Assembly: GCF_024347575.1 (NCBI RefSeq)
Contig: NZ_AP025504.1
Span: forward strand, 496,001 to 560,000
Reading direction: 5' to 3'
From: Vibrio pelagius
Lineage (GTDB): Bacteria; Pseudomonadota; Gammaproteobacteria; Enterobacterales; Vibrionaceae
DNA length: 64,000 nucleotides
Shown piece after piece: positions 36,281 through 45,948 of the stretch. Within the stretch, counting starts at the first letter, position 1. Each line of letters begins with the position of its first letter. The notes under the pieces are model-generated. The model worked only from the letters and a program-made list of their open reading frames with translations. It was not told the DNA's origin and ran no database searches. A program made the position numbers and the translations under genes.

Positions 36281-37702
36281 TTAACCCGCAATTTTATCCG
36301 CTTTGCCAGCAGCACCAGCCAACTTGGAAAGTTGCTTGTCTACCCACATCGGCTTTTGGCCTGCATCTTCAGCGTTCTCTTTGCGACGCACCGCATCACG
36401 CACCATCATCGCTCCGAGCCAACGAAATGGCTCTGGTGGAAAATGACCGAGCGGGCCTTTTGTCATGCCGCTTCTTGTCCATTCATTGTCCAATCCCAAA
36501 ACCATCGACGAAAGAATCTTACCTCCCATACGAGTTTGAGCAACACCGTTACCTGAGTAACCGAGCCCATAAAAGATGTTCGATTGATTTTCAATGTTGC
36601 CGAAGAAAGGTAATCCGGTAACGGAACGATCAGACCCGCCAGACCAACTGTAAGCAAAGTCTTGCTGCTCAAGCTTTGGAAATAGGTTATTAAATGACTC
36701 TTTCAGCAGTGGCAGATACTGCGTCTTCTGGTTGAACATGTTATCAACCTGATTGGCAAACGAGAACTTGTTACCTCCTTTACCAAGCATCAGCCGGCCA
36801 TCTCGAGTATCTCGGTAATAGTGAACAAAGATTCTCGAATCAACCACCGCTGCACCTTGCTCTGGGCCATATGCTGCAAGCTTTTCTGGGATTGAATCAG
36901 TAATAACCATGTCCGAAGAGACAACCACAATACTTCTTTTGAAGGCTTTGAAGTGATCAAGCATCCATGCATTTAATGCCAGCACCACTTTTTTGGCCGT
37001 AATGGTTGCCGCAGGTGTGACGACCTTAGCTGGCTCCCCGTACTTCAATTCAAGCATCGGGGAATTTTCGTACACTTCAACACCTAATTTAATAGCAACG
37101 CGGCGAAGACCTCGTGCTAATAGCGCGGGTTGAACACTACCAGCCGCTTCAGAGTAGTAACCTTCAATGTGACGCTCAGATCCAGCTTGACGACTTAGGT
37201 TGTCGCCACACTCCTGCCAGCTATTAATTCCTTGCTTTTTTAGCTCATTGACGACGGGCGCCATGCCGCCTTTTTGAGCTTGGTTGGTCGCCGTGTAATA
37301 AGTGCCACTGCGATAGAGGTGGGCGTCAATATCATGCTCTTGGCAAAACGCTTCAATCTCAAAAATGACCTTTTCTGATTGCTCCACCAGCCATGTCGCG
37401 TGTTGCTCTCCATAAAGTCGTTTGAGTGTTGGGTACTTAGTCGACCAAGTGAGCATACACCCACCATTGGCACCCGACGCGCCACTGCCGCACAAACCTT
37501 TATCAATAACCACGACACGCTTTTGTGGCTGCTGCTGTTTGATCAAAATGGCGGTCCATAAGCCTGTGTAGCCTCCACCAACGATAGCAATGTCTGTTTC
37601 AAGATCTTGGGTCAATGTTTTCCCTGCATCAGTCGGTGGAAAGTCTTGACCAAACTCCTGCTGCAGCGCCTGTTTGAACCAGTATGAGTAGTGTTTTGAC
37701 AT
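36281..37702 (-). CDS. FAD-dependent oxidoreductase (DAO family) of the phosphonate locus
   Basis: Flavoprotein of 473 residues with an N-terminal dinucleotide-binding motif IAIVGGGYTGLWTAI near residue 42, a DAO-family fold, and GLGYSGNGVAQTRMGG near the C-terminus. I start at ATG 37702 (the frame extends to a TTG at 37732). In aminophosphonate loci such enzymes are reported to oxidise N-methyl-2-aminoethylphosphonate, and some also 2-aminoethylphosphonate, straight to phosphonoacetaldehyde (the PbfC/PbfD group). That role fits here, next to phnS and opposite phnW-pbfA-phnX. A general amine or amino-acid oxidase role is the alternative. Confidence 0.82.
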   Translation of the reverse strand: MSKHYSYWFKQALQQEFGQDFPPTDAGKTLTQDLETDIAIVGGGYTGLWTAILIKQQQPQKRVVVIDKGLCGSGASGANGGCMLTWSTKYPTLKRLYGEQHATWLVEQSEKVIFEIEAFCQEHDIDAHLYRSGTYYTATNQAQKGGMAPVVNELKKQGINSWQECGDNLSRQAGSERHIEGYYSEAAGSVQPALLARGLRRVAIKLGVEVYENSPMLELKYGEPAKVVTPAATITAKKVVLALNAWMLDHFKAFKRSIVVVSSDMVITDSIPEKLAAYGPEQGAAVVDSRIFVHYYRDTRDGRLMLGKGGNKFSFANQVDNMFNQKTQYLPLLKESFNNLFPKLEQQDFAYSWSGGSDRSVTGLPFFGNIENQSNIFYGLGYSGNGVAQTRMGGKILSSMVLGLDNEWTRSGMTKGPLGHFPPEPFRWLGAMMVRDAVRRKENAEDAGQKPMWVDKQLSKLAGAAGKADKIAG

Positions 37703-37798
37703 AAAAGAGTTACCTAGCGAAATCGACACCAAAATGCACGGTGTGATTAATATTGAGAGTTATTAGAGAGCGAGCATTAAAGGGCTGCTCTGATTGAT

Positions 37799-37827
37799 CA
37801 AAAAAAGGAAGACCTAAGCCTTCCTTT
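37799..37827 (-). terminator. Terminator between phnS and the FAD oxidoreductase gene
   Basis: Arms AAAGGAAG (37804-37811) and CTTCCTTT (37820-37827), followed on the minus strand by TTTTTTT. It should lower read-through from phnS into the oxidoreductase gene. Confidence 0.75.
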
Positions 37828-37844
37828 GATTGAGAGGGGTAAGA

Positions 37845-38855
37845 CTAAGATTTTGGTTCAGACTTTGCGTCAAACTTATCAGACCAAGTTTTCAATACGT
37901 CTGCACGCTCACTACCCATACGAGCAAAGTCCATCTTCGCCATGTTCTTTTCAACATTTGGGAAGTTTTTCACTGTCGCCGTTACGTCTTTATGACCAAC
38001 GACTGGGTACATCTCAATGTAGAGTTCATTTGCTGCTTTAGAAATCGACCAGTCCACAACACGTTTTGCCGCTTCTGATGATTTAACAAGACCAACCGCT
38101 TCAGATTCCCAGCCGATGCCTGCAGGGGTGATTACGGCCAATGGAGCACCTTGCGTTTTCAACTTAGCGCCACGGCTTGCCATAGAAATACCGATAGCGA
38201 CTTCGCCCATACCCGCCTGCACACATGGCTTAGAGCCAGAATGCGTGTAGTGTGCAATGTTCTTATCCAACTTTTGCATATAATTCCAGGCTTGGTCTTC
38301 GCCCATGTTCTGTAGCCATGCTGAAACTTGCATGTAACCCGTACCAGAAGATGCAGGGTTTGGCATTGCAATGTGACCTTTGTAGATAGGCTTGGTGAGA
38401 TCTTCCCAAGATTGAGGAGCAGGCAGGTTCAACTGTTTTGCAACAGCTTCATTAAAACAAACCGCGTTGAAAAATGCGTCGTTACCGTACCAAGCTTGAG
38501 AAGATTGAGGATCATTCAGATTTGAGCGAAGTGCGTCAACACCTTGAGGCGTATAAGGTTGAAGAATGCCCTCTTCTTTCAACAATGCCATTGATGAACC
38601 CGCAAGCCCCCATACAACTTCTGCTCTTGGGTTGTTTTTCTCAGCCAATAGCTTAGCCGTCATAATACCCGTTGAGTCACGTACCCATTTGATGCGAATG
38701 TCTGGGTTTTCGCTCTCAAATGCATTCTTGTACTTCGCCAAAATATCTGTTTCAAACGCTGTATAAACCGTCACTTCCTCGGCCGCAAATGCGTTGGTAG
38801 CCAGCAGTGACACAAGTGCAGCAAGTGATCCTTTCATAAAACGGTTTTTCATCAT
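37845..38855 (-). CDS. phnS: 2-aminoethylphosphonate ABC transporter substrate-binding protein
   Basis: Periplasmic binding protein of 336 residues with a signal peptide (cleavage after AFA, about residue 24) and the extracellular solute-binding type 1/6 fold (EVTVYTAFETDILAKYKNAFE at the start, NPASSGTGYMQVSAW in the hinge region). GGAGAAC precedes the tandem ATGs. It is divergent from phnW; the palindrome TGGTATGTACCA lies about 87 bases upstream. It should deliver 2-aminoethylphosphonate to PhnT/PhnU; iron-binding relatives are similar, so the assignment leans on context. Confidence 0.86.
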   Translation of the reverse strand: MMKNRFMKGSLAALVSLLATNAFAAEEVTVYTAFETDILAKYKNAFESENPDIRIKWVRDSTGIMTAKLLAEKNNPRAEVVWGLAGSSMALLKEEGILQPYTPQGVDALRSNLNDPQSSQAWYGNDAFFNAVCFNEAVAKQLNLPAPQSWEDLTKPIYKGHIAMPNPASSGTGYMQVSAWLQNMGEDQAWNYMQKLDKNIAHYTHSGSKPCVQAGMGEVAIGISMASRGAKLKTQGAPLAVITPAGIGWESEAVGLVKSSEAAKRVVDWSISKAANELYIEMYPVVGHKDVTATVKNFPNVEKNMAKMDFARMGSERADVLKTWSDKFDAKSEPKS

Positions 38856-39154
38856 GTTCTCCAGTTGAACTGTCTAGCAAGAGTGGAGGCAGCCAAATCG
38901 ACTTACCCTCTCTCATTTCCATTAGTGAGCACAAACCAATTTGGTATGTACCAGATGACAAGTATTAACCTATTCGAGTTTTATGACGATTAAATGAACA
39001 AGAAATGGCATTTTTAAGATCTCTGTTCATGAAGCGTTCACCATGAATTTTGAATATGAAGCTTTTGTGAATCTGGCGCTTTTGCTCTTTACCTCCATCA
39101 GATTCGATTGCTAGAGTAACTGCAAATATTGGTATAGTCCAAATGGAAATAAAG
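38856..39154. promoter_or_regulatory. Divergent phnS-phnW control region with two candidate PhnR sites
   Basis: This gap holds TGGTATGTACCA at 38942-38953 and TGGTATAGTCCA at 39130-39141, the second only 13 bases before the phnW start. Both match the palindrome upstream of phnT. The region must hold promoters for both divergent genes; I could not place -10 and -35 boxes with confidence. Confidence 0.65.
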
Positions 39155-40261
39155 ATGAAAAACGAATACTTGCTCTTAACCCCTGGCCCTCTTTCCACTT
39201 CTGAATCAGTTCGCCAAGCGATGCTAAAAGATTGGTGTACATGGGACGATGAATACAACAAAGACATCGTACAGGTCATCCGCCACAAGCTGGTTCAGCT
39301 TGCAACGCAACAAACAGGCTATACAAGTGTATTAATGCAAGGCAGTGGCACTGCTTCTGTTGAAGCGACGATTGGCAGTGTAATCGACACAGGAGGCAAA
39401 TTACTGGTAGTCGATAACGGTGCTTATGGCGCTCGCATCACACAAATAGCGCAGTATTTACATATTCCATGCTATGTCGTTTCACCAGGCGAAACATCAC
39501 AACCTGACTTGAACGAAATGGAAACGGCATTGGCATTGGATCCGACCATTACCCATGTTGCAATTGTCCATTGCGAGACCACAACAGGGATGTTGAACCC
39601 AGTTAAAGAGATTGCTCAACTGGCTAAGCAACATGGCAAAGTCGTAATTCTCGACGCCATGTCGAGCTTCGGTGGTATCCCAATGGATATCGCTGACCTG
39701 GGCATCGACTTTATGATCAGCTCAGCGAATAAGTGTATTCAAGGTGTGCCAGGGTTTGGTTTTGTGATCGCTAAACAAGACGAGCTTGAGAAGTGTAAAG
39801 GACAGGCTCGTTCGTTGAGCTTAGACCTATATGACCAATGGCACTGTATGGAAGTGAACCATGGAAAGTGGCGATTTACTTCACCAACACACACCGTGCG
39901 CGCTTTTTATCAAGCACTTATCGAGCTTGAACAAGAAGGCGGTATTGCCGCGCGATTCCAACGCTATTCAACCAACCAGAAGACACTGGTGGTAGGAATG
40001 CGCTCTCTGGGGTTCGAACCGTTACTCAGCGATGATCTCCACTCTCCGATCATCACCTCTTTCTATTCTCCTACTCATAGCGATTACCAATTCAAAGAGT
40101 TCTATGAGCGCCTTAAAGAGCAAGGCTTCGTTATCTATCCGGGTAAGGTGTCCAATGCTGACTGTTTCCGCATTGGCAACATTGGTGAGGTTTACCCCGC
40201 TGACATTGAGCGTCTAATCGGCGCGATCAGCAAAGCAATGTATTGGGAAGTGAACGCATGA
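39155..40261 (+). CDS. phnW: 2-aminoethylphosphonate--pyruvate transaminase
   Basis: PLP-dependent class V aminotransferase of 368 residues, first step of the hydrolytic aminoethylphosphonate path: 2-aminoethylphosphonate plus pyruvate gives phosphonoacetaldehyde and alanine. The start [16 protein letters not shown] is the family start; I use ATG 39155 rather than 39143 because it has GGAAA upstream and matches the family. The PLP lysine is in [15 protein letters not shown]. Its stop overlaps the next gene by four bases (ATGA). Confidence 0.94.
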   Translation: MKNEYLLLTPGPLSTSESVRQAMLKDWCTWDDEYNKDIVQVIRHKLVQLATQQTGYTSVLMQGSGTASVEATIGSVIDTGGKLLVVDNGAYGARITQIAQYLHIPCYVVSPGETSQPDLNEMETALALDPTITHVAIVHCETTTGMLNPVKEIAQLAKQHGKVVILDAMSSFGGIPMDIADLGIDFMISSANKCIQGVPGFGFVIAKQDELEKCKGQARSLSLDLYDQWHCMEVNHGKWRFTSPTHTVRAFYQALIELEQEGGIAARFQRYSTNQKTLVVGMRSLGFEPLLSDDLHSPIITSFYSPTHSDYQFKEFYERLKEQGFVIYPGKVSNADCFRIGNIGEVYPADIERLIGAISKAMYWEVNA

Positions 40262-41664
40262 TGCAGTGTGAATCAAAAGAGAACCTCTCTCACACTCACT
40301 TTCGCAGTGAAGGAGATGTCAATACCACGCCAGCGCGACGGGAGTGGAACGCATCTCTAAACGATAAAGCCACTCAAGCGCTTTTGAAGAGAGATTCAGA
40401 GGTGTTTCTTCACCAAGCTATGTCGACGCCGTGCTTAGACACCTTGCAACATGCAGAAGGTATCTACATAGAAGATGTAACAGGTAAAAAGTATATGGAC
40501 TTTCATGGGAACAATGTCCATCAACTGGGATACGGTCACCCTGAAGTCATCAAGAAAGTAACCGAACAAATGGCGTCACTACCATTTTCGCCACGACGCT
40601 TTACCAACGAGACCGCCATCGAGTGCGCAGAAAAGCTAACGCAAATCTGTGGTGGCGATCTTAATCGAGTGTTGTTCGCACCCGGTGGCACCTCTGTGAT
40701 CGGAATGGCACTGAAGCTAGCAAGGCACGTAACCAACAACTTTAAAGTCGTTTCATTATGGGACTCTTTTCATGGAGCCTCTCTTGACGCCATCTCTGTG
40801 GGTGGAGAAGCATGTTTTCGTGAAGGTATGGGGCCGCTTATGGCTGGCGTCGAGCGCATTCCACCAGCGGTGTCGTACCGAGGAGCTTTCCCAATGCGCG
40901 ATGGCGACCAAAACTCAGATGTCCATTACGCCGACTACCTTGAGTATGTGATTGAGAAAGAGGGAGGCATTGGCGCATTCATTGCTGAAGCGGTTCGAAA
41001 TACCGATGTACAAGTGCCAAGCAGAGCTTATTGGAAACGAATCAGAGAGATCTGCGATAAACACAACGTGCTACTGATTATTGATGATATTCCTAACGGT
41101 ATGGGACGCAGTGGCGAATGGTTCACCCACCAAGCTTATGACATCGAGCCAGATATTCTCTGTATTGGCAAAGGCTTTGGCGGCGGTTTGGTTCCTATTG
41201 CAGCAATGGTGACCAAAGACAAGTACAACACAGCAGCTCAAGTCTCGCTTGGACATTACACTCACGAAAAAAGCCCAATCGGGTGCGCTGCTGCACTGGC
41301 AACCATGCAGGTCATCGAACAGCACAACCTTTTACAAAAAGTGAAAGACGACAGTGAATTCGTAAAACAGCGACTGCTTGATATGAAAGCACGTTACCCC
41401 GTGATCGGCGATGTACGCGGAATTGGCCTTTTGTGGGGAGTCGATCTTGTTACTGATCCACTCACCAAGACTCGTGCATATGACGAAGCTGAAGCGCTGC
41501 TCTATCAATGTTTAAACCAAGGTCTGAGCTTTAAAGTTTCACAAGGCAACGTCGCACAACTTAGTCCTCCATTGATCATCGGACGCAGCGACCTCAATGC
41601 CGCTCTCGATATCTTTGAAGCGGCTATCGATCATGTATGCCGAGACTTCGGATACCCAATTTAA
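40258..41664 (+). CDS. pbfA: PbfA-type (R)-1-hydroxy-2-aminoethylphosphonate ammonia-lyase
   Basis: PLP enzyme of 468 residues with a class III aminotransferase fold; the PLP lysine is in [18 protein letters not shown] and the cofactor-binding Asp in [13 protein letters not shown]. The sequence lies between phnW and phnX, the position of PbfA, the lyase shown in Vibrio splendidus to convert (R)-1-hydroxy-2-aminoethylphosphonate to phosphonoacetaldehyde and ammonia. I start at ATG 40258, coupled to the phnW stop. Many databases would label it an aspartate aminotransferase family protein; the operon position argues for PbfA. Confidence 0.85.
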   Translation: MMQCESKENLSHTHFRSEGDVNTTPARREWNASLNDKATQALLKRDSEVFLHQAMSTPCLDTLQHAEGIYIEDVTGKKYMDFHGNNVHQLGYGHPEVIKKVTEQMASLPFSPRRFTNETAIECAEKLTQICGGDLNRVLFAPGGTSVIGMALKLARHVTNNFKVVSLWDSFHGASLDAISVGGEACFREGMGPLMAGVERIPPAVSYRGAFPMRDGDQNSDVHYADYLEYVIEKEGGIGAFIAEAVRNTDVQVPSRAYWKRIREICDKHNVLLIIDDIPNGMGRSGEWFTHQAYDIEPDILCIGKGFGGGLVPIAAMVTKDKYNTAAQVSLGHYTHEKSPIGCAAALATMQVIEQHNLLQKVKDDSEFVKQRLLDMKARYPVIGDVRGIGLLWGVDLVTDPLTKTRAYDEAEALLYQCLNQGLSFKVSQGNVAQLSPPLIIGRSDLNAALDIFEAAIDHVCRDFGYPI

Positions 41665-41739
41665 CCTCATTGAACATTAATCATCATCTTAGCAATAGCC
41701 TTAAACGTTAATAACAAGGCTCATTAAGGACAGACTATC

Positions 41740-42558
41740 ATGACCAAACCATCCGTAATCCAAGCAGTAATTTTTGACTGGGCTGGCACTATCGTAGACT
41801 TCGGCTCATTCGCTCCAACCAGCATTTTTGTAGAAGCGTTCAAACAAGGCTTTGATTTTCATATTTCGCTTGAGGAAGCTCGTGAACCTATGGGACTCGG
41901 TAAATGGGACCACATTCAAGCTGTGGGTCAATTACCTTCTGTGAAGGCTCGCTGGAATGAACAGTTCGGTAGAGAGATGAGCTCAGAAGATATTGATGCT
42001 ATATATGCGGCATTCATGCCGTTACAGAAAGCGAAAGTTGCCGACCACGCCGAGCCGATCTTAAATGCCATCGAAGTGGTTAATAACTTGAAATCGCGAG
42101 GCGTGAAAATTGGCTCATGTTCTGGTTACCCGCGCCAAGTGATGGACGTCCTTATCCCAGTAGCAGCCGATTATGGCTATCATCCGGACTGTGTGGTTGC
42201 CACTGATGACCTTCCACAAGGTGGGCGCCCTGCACCATTCATGGCACTCAAAAATGTGATTGACCTTGGTGTGACCAATGTTGCCGCGTGTATCAAAGTC
42301 GATGATGCCGCCCCGGGGATAGACGAGGGCCACAATGCAGGCATGTGGACTATTGGCCTTCTTTTATCCGGAAATGAAGCAGGCCTAACCTTTGAAGAGT
42401 ACCAACAAGCAGATGAGGCAACGCTTGATGCTGCTCGTACTAAAGCAAAACTAAAACTCGGCAAGTCTAGACCACATTATCTCATTGACACGATTGCCGA
42501 TCTTCCGAACGTTATCGAACATATTGAAGCTCGAATCTTACGTGGAGAGCGCCCTTAG
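41740..42558 (+). CDS. phnX: Phosphonoacetaldehyde hydrolase (phosphonatase)
   Basis: HAD-superfamily enzyme of 272 residues that splits phosphonoacetaldehyde into acetaldehyde and phosphate. The nucleophile Asp is in [17 protein letters not shown], the Schiff-base Lys in GLGKWDHI, the Ser/Thr motif in [13 protein letters not shown] and the metal-binding acidic motif in [12 protein letters not shown]. It follows pbfA by 75 bases with a good ribosome-binding site (AAGGA). It is the common exit step for PhnW, PbfA and the FAD oxidoreductase. Confidence 0.95.
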   Translation: MTKPSVIQAVIFDWAGTIVDFGSFAPTSIFVEAFKQGFDFHISLEEAREPMGLGKWDHIQAVGQLPSVKARWNEQFGREMSSEDIDAIYAAFMPLQKAKVADHAEPILNAIEVVNNLKSRGVKIGSCSGYPRQVMDVLIPVAADYGYHPDCVVATDDLPQGGRPAPFMALKNVIDLGVTNVAACIKVDDAAPGIDEGHNAGMWTIGLLLSGNEAGLTFEEYQQADEATLDAARTKAKLKLGKSRPHYLIDTIADLPNVIEHIEARILRGERP

Positions 42559-42597
42559 TTCTGTCTTGCGAAAACCATCCGTTGCATACTCGCCAAC

Positions 42598-42633
42598 ACA
42601 TTCCCGAAGTCAATTTTTTGACTTCGGGAATGT
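42598..42633 (+). terminator. Strong hairpin after phnX
   Basis: Perfect 16-base arms ACATTCCCGAAGTCAA and TTGACTTCGGGAATGT around a TTTT loop, followed by TCATTTTATAAG. It ends the phnW-pbfA-phnX transcript. Confidence 0.75.
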
Positions 42634-42963
42634 TCATTTTATAAGCATGAAGTGGCGCAAGCTTTTGAACTCTTTTTAAGAATAAAATTTGTAAAATCAA
42701 AACCTTGAGCTATATCTTTATGAGTAACAAACTATTTATTATTGATACCTTAACAATTACAAATTAGTTAAATGCATAATTTTTAACAATTTTGTTGACT
42801 CTCATGTGCAATAAGATTAACAATAGATTTACCGCTCATATAGATAGATTCCAACTGGATCAGCGCCTCCAGTTTTCGTCTGCAAGCAGTGTGTCACAAA
42901 CAGTCGATGACGATTTAATGGCAGATTCAGGTAAGAATAAAATTCAATCACAAGGATAATATT
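42634..42963. other. Intergenic region with long AT-rich leader of the OmpA-family gene
   Basis: No open frame of interest is seen. The region is AT-rich up to about 42850 and then more mixed before the start of the OmpA-family gene, which has AAGGATAATATT in front of its ATG. A long untranslated leader, which in porin genes is often a target for small RNAs, is possible; no specific structure was recognised. Confidence 0.4.
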
Positions 42964-44034
42964 ATGAAAAGACTGTCAAAAATTATGTGTGCACTTATCG
43001 CAACCTCTGGTCTTGCGGCAGCGCCATCTATCGCAGCAACAACTTACGTTGGTGCTAAAGTTGGTCTTGGTTGGTTAGACAGCGCTTGTGTAGATGGCCT
43101 TGAGTGCGATGATGATGCAGTTGGAGCCGGTATTTACTCTGGTTACAACTTCACAGATCGTTTTGGTGTTGAACTAAGTTCAGACTTCCTTGGTGACTAC
43201 AAAACAAGTTTTGCTAGTAGTGGTACAGCTGCACAATTTAGTGATCCTCTAATCGCTATTTCTCTAACGCCTATGTACCGCTTCCCAGTAGAGCAAGAAT
43301 TTGACTTCTTTGTGAAGGGCGGCCCAGCATACATTTCTCACGGTGGTGAAGACGCTTTCATTTTATCTCTAGGAGCCGGCGTAGAGAAACAATTCTCAGA
43401 CACATGGGCTGTAAGGGTTGAATACCAATACTTTGATGATTTCGACGACAATTATATCCAAGATCTTAATGCAAACCTGCTATCTGTTGGTTTCAGCTAC
43501 AACTTTGGCACAGGTGCAACAACAGCTTCTGCGGCAGCCGCAGCAGCTACCGCTGCAGTAGTAACGCAAGCGCCTTCTGAGCCAATCGTTGAAGAAGTGG
43601 TAGTAGAAGAGAAGACAACTGTTGTTGTCACAAAAGAGCAAACAGAGAGCTTCTCTCAAGAGATGTTCGCGACTAACAGCACTGAGCTATCAGCAGACGG
43701 TAAAGCGGCACTTGGTCCTCTAATTGCAGTACTACAAGCTCACCCAGAATCTAATGTCGAAATTGTTGGTCACACTGACTCAACAGGCGCAGCAGAGTAC
43801 AACATGATGGTATCGAAGAAACGTGCCGCATCAGTTGCCGCGTACTTCGAAGAGCAAGGCATTGACGCTAGCCGTATCACAGCGACAGGTGAAGGTGAAG
43901 AAAACCCTGTAGCATCAAACGACACTGCGGAAGGTCGTGCCATGAACCGACGTGTAGAGGCGACTATCCCTGCCTTTGAATACACTGAAGAAGTTCAGGT
44001 TGAAGAAGTAATCGTTGAAGAAGCGACTCAATAG
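42964..44034 (+). CDS. OmpA-family outer-membrane protein
   Basis: Protein of 356 residues: signal peptide (cleavage after IAA, about residue 24), an eight-strand OmpA-type barrel (about 26-180), an Ala-rich and acidic linker (about 185-225) and an OmpA C-terminal peptidoglycan-binding domain with VEIVGHTDSTGAAEYN and the Arg-containing AMNRRVEATIP. A 20-residue acidic tail (EEVQVEEVIVEEATQ) follows the domain. It anchors the outer membrane to the cell wall. It is monocistronic with a strong terminator. Confidence 0.9.
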   Translation: MKRLSKIMCALIATSGLAAAPSIAATTYVGAKVGLGWLDSACVDGLECDDDAVGAGIYSGYNFTDRFGVELSSDFLGDYKTSFASSGTAAQFSDPLIAISLTPMYRFPVEQEFDFFVKGGPAYISHGGEDAFILSLGAGVEKQFSDTWAVRVEYQYFDDFDDNYIQDLNANLLSVGFSYNFGTGATTASAAAAAATAAVVTQAPSEPIVEEVVVEEKTTVVVTKEQTESFSQEMFATNSTELSADGKAALGPLIAVLQAHPESNVEIVGHTDSTGAAEYNMMVSKKRAASVAAYFEEQGIDASRITATGEGEENPVASNDTAEGRAMNRRVEATIPAFEYTEEVQVEEVIVEEATQ

Positions 44035-44083
44035 TTTTTAGCTATACAACTTCAAGTCACTGACGTAATCACTCTTTAAATTT

Positions 44084-44119
44084 AAGGCCATGTATCTCAG
44101 ATACGTGGCCTTTCTTTTT
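44084..44119 (+). terminator. Intrinsic terminator after the OmpA-family gene
   Basis: Stem AAGGCCA-t-GTATC / GATAC-g-TGGCCTT around TCA, followed by TCTTTTTG. It may also stop the convergent OsmC-family transcript. Confidence 0.75.
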
Positions 44120-44123
44120 GTTG

Positions 44124-44522
44124 TTAAACGATTTCCCAGCTGTGGGTCATTTCAACGCCCGCACCCAACATCAAACAAACTGAGCAGTATTTTTCTAATG
44201 AATCTGCACATACTTGAGCAACAAGCTCTTCATCTAAGTTGTCACCAGACACTTCAAAGTGAATGTTGATTGCAGTAAAGATCTTTGGCGCGGTTTCACG
44301 ACGCTCTGTCGAAAGCTTTGCGTTGCAGCCTGTAATCGCTTGTCCTGCTTCTTTAAGGCCATCGACTACGTCAACAGAGCTACACCCCCCAGCCGCCATT
44401 AATACCATTTCCATTGGGCTAGGCGCCGTTGCACCCCCGCTTCCATCCATAACAATCGAATGCCCTGATTGAGATTGACCTAAAAACTTAAAGCCTTCTA
44501 CCCATTTAACTTCTGCGTTCAT
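44124..44522 (-). CDS. OsmC-family protein (YhfA-like)
   Basis: Protein of 132 residues with the OsmC fold; the two family cysteines are in AAGGCSSVDVV and EKYCSVCLML, where OsmC and Ohr enzymes have peroxidase cysteines. The pattern is closest to the YhfA branch, whose role is unclear. I start at ATG 44522 (AAGGA seven bases upstream); the frame extends nine codons further. Cytoplasmic, single gene. Confidence 0.85.
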   Translation of the reverse strand: MNAEVKWVEGFKFLGQSQSGHSIVMDGSGGATAPSPMEMVLMAAGGCSSVDVVDGLKEAGQAITGCNAKLSTERRETAPKIFTAINIHFEVSGDNLDEELVAQVCADSLEKYCSVCLMLGAGVEMTHSWEIV

Positions 44523-44741
44523 GTTTTTCCTTAAGCGAGCGACAAGCACTCATCATGGTTATAAAACTATATAGGCGTCACCCTACTACTGGTCGTTTCG
44601 AAGAGCAAGTTGCGCTGTACCAACATGACCAACTTAACCTTCAAAGTATTTTTTTAATCAATAATGTAATTTTTTTCATCAAAGTCCTGTCTCTATACGT
44701 ACATTCAGCAACGAATGAACAAACGTCAAGATGAGGTATCT

Positions 44742-45884
44742 ATGAAGAAATTATCTAAAATATTGGTTTCACTCGTGGTCGCACTGCCACTGATTTCGTT
44801 ACTTGTTAGCCAAACAGGCACAGCCAATACAATGGATAAAGCGGCACACTCAGGTAAAACCGAAGTGGCGACTTTAGCTGGGGGGTGCTTTTGGTGTACT
44901 GAGTCTGATCTTGAAAAGCTTGATGGCGTGATCGATGTTGTCTCGGGTTATTCAGGTGGTAAGCTGGAAAACCCAACATACAAGCAAGTCGCGTCAGGAA
45001 AGACTGAACACATCGAGGTTATCAAAGTGGTTTATGACCCGAGTGTGGTTAACTACGAGCAAGTGCTCGATCAGTTTTTTCGTCATATCGACCCAACCGA
45101 CGACAAAGGCTCGTTTGTAGACCGAGGTCCCCAATACCGTCCAGCCGTGTTCTATCATAACGCTAAGCAGAAAGAGATCGCCCAAAACTTCATGAATGAA
45201 ATAGAAGAAGCAAACCTCTTTGGTGCTCCTCTAAAAACTGAGTTAATTGAGTTTAAGAAGTTCTGGCCGGCGGAAGATTATCATCAAGATTACTATAAGA
45301 AGAGCAAGGTTCGTTACAACTACTATCGCTATGCCTCTGGTCGTGATCAGTACTTAGACAAAATCTTTGGTGATGATCGCCAAGAAAATCCGCAGACAAT
45401 TCGTCAACTCTTAGATGGTAAAAAGCAAGCTGCAAACGTGAAAGTTTACACTAAGCCTTCACAATCCGAGATAAAACAGAAGCTGACTTCGCTTCAATAC
45501 AACGTGACTCAAAAAGATGCAACGGAGCGCCCTTTCGATAACAAATATTGGGATAACAAAGAAGAAGGTATCTACGTTGATATCGTCACTGGTGAGCCGC
45601 TTTTCTCATCGAAAGACAAATATAAGTCAGGGACAGGTTGGCCTAGTTTTACACAACCGATCAATGATAACTACATTGTGACAACAACCGATTACAAACT
45701 GATTTATCCACGAACTGAAGTGCGCAGCCGTTTTGGTGATTCCCACCTTGGTCATGTGTTTAAAGATGGTCCAAAACCAACAGGGTTGCGTTACTGTATG
45801 AATTCTGCAGCTATGCGATTCATTCCAGTCGAGAAATTGGTTGAAGAGGGGTACGAGGATTACCTAGAGCTGTTTGAAGGCTAA
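44742..45884 (+). CDS. msrAB: Exported bifunctional methionine sulfoxide reductase MsrAB
   Basis: Fusion protein of 380 residues with an N-terminal signal sequence or anchor (about 1-28), an MsrA domain ([17 protein letters not shown]) at about 40-210 and an MsrB domain ([24 protein letters not shown], catalytic Cys in [11 protein letters not shown]) at about 245-375. It repairs both S and R methionine sulfoxides outside the cytoplasm. The MsrB part lacks the two zinc CxxC motifs and has Thr instead of the usual resolving Cys in SGCGWP, so only three Cys are present in the whole protein. I start at ATG 44742 (GAGG upstream). Confidence 0.92.
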   Translation: MKKLSKILVSLVVALPLISLLVSQTGTANTMDKAAHSGKTEVATLAGGCFWCTESDLEKLDGVIDVVSGYSGGKLENPTYKQVASGKTEHIEVIKVVYDPSVVNYEQVLDQFFRHIDPTDDKGSFVDRGPQYRPAVFYHNAKQKEIAQNFMNEIEEANLFGAPLKTELIEFKKFWPAEDYHQDYYKKSKVRYNYYRYASGRDQYLDKIFGDDRQENPQTIRQLLDGKKQAANVKVYTKPSQSEIKQKLTSLQYNVTQKDATERPFDNKYWDNKEEGIYVDIVTGEPLFSSKDKYKSGTGWPSFTQPINDNYIVTTTDYKLIYPRTEVRSRFGDSHLGHVFKDGPKPTGLRYCMNSAAMRFIPVEKLVEEGYEDYLELFEG

Positions 45885-45900
45885 ATGCGAAAGTCAGACC

Positions 45901-45933
45901 AAAGCCAGCTTAGGTTACCATCAAGCTGGCTTT
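45901..45933. terminator. Bidirectional terminator between msrAB and ktrB
   Basis: Perfect 11-base arms AAAGCCAGCTT and AAGCTGGCTTT around an 11-base loop, with T runs on both sides. Confidence 0.75.
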
Positions 45934-45948
45934 ATCATTTCTATCTAA

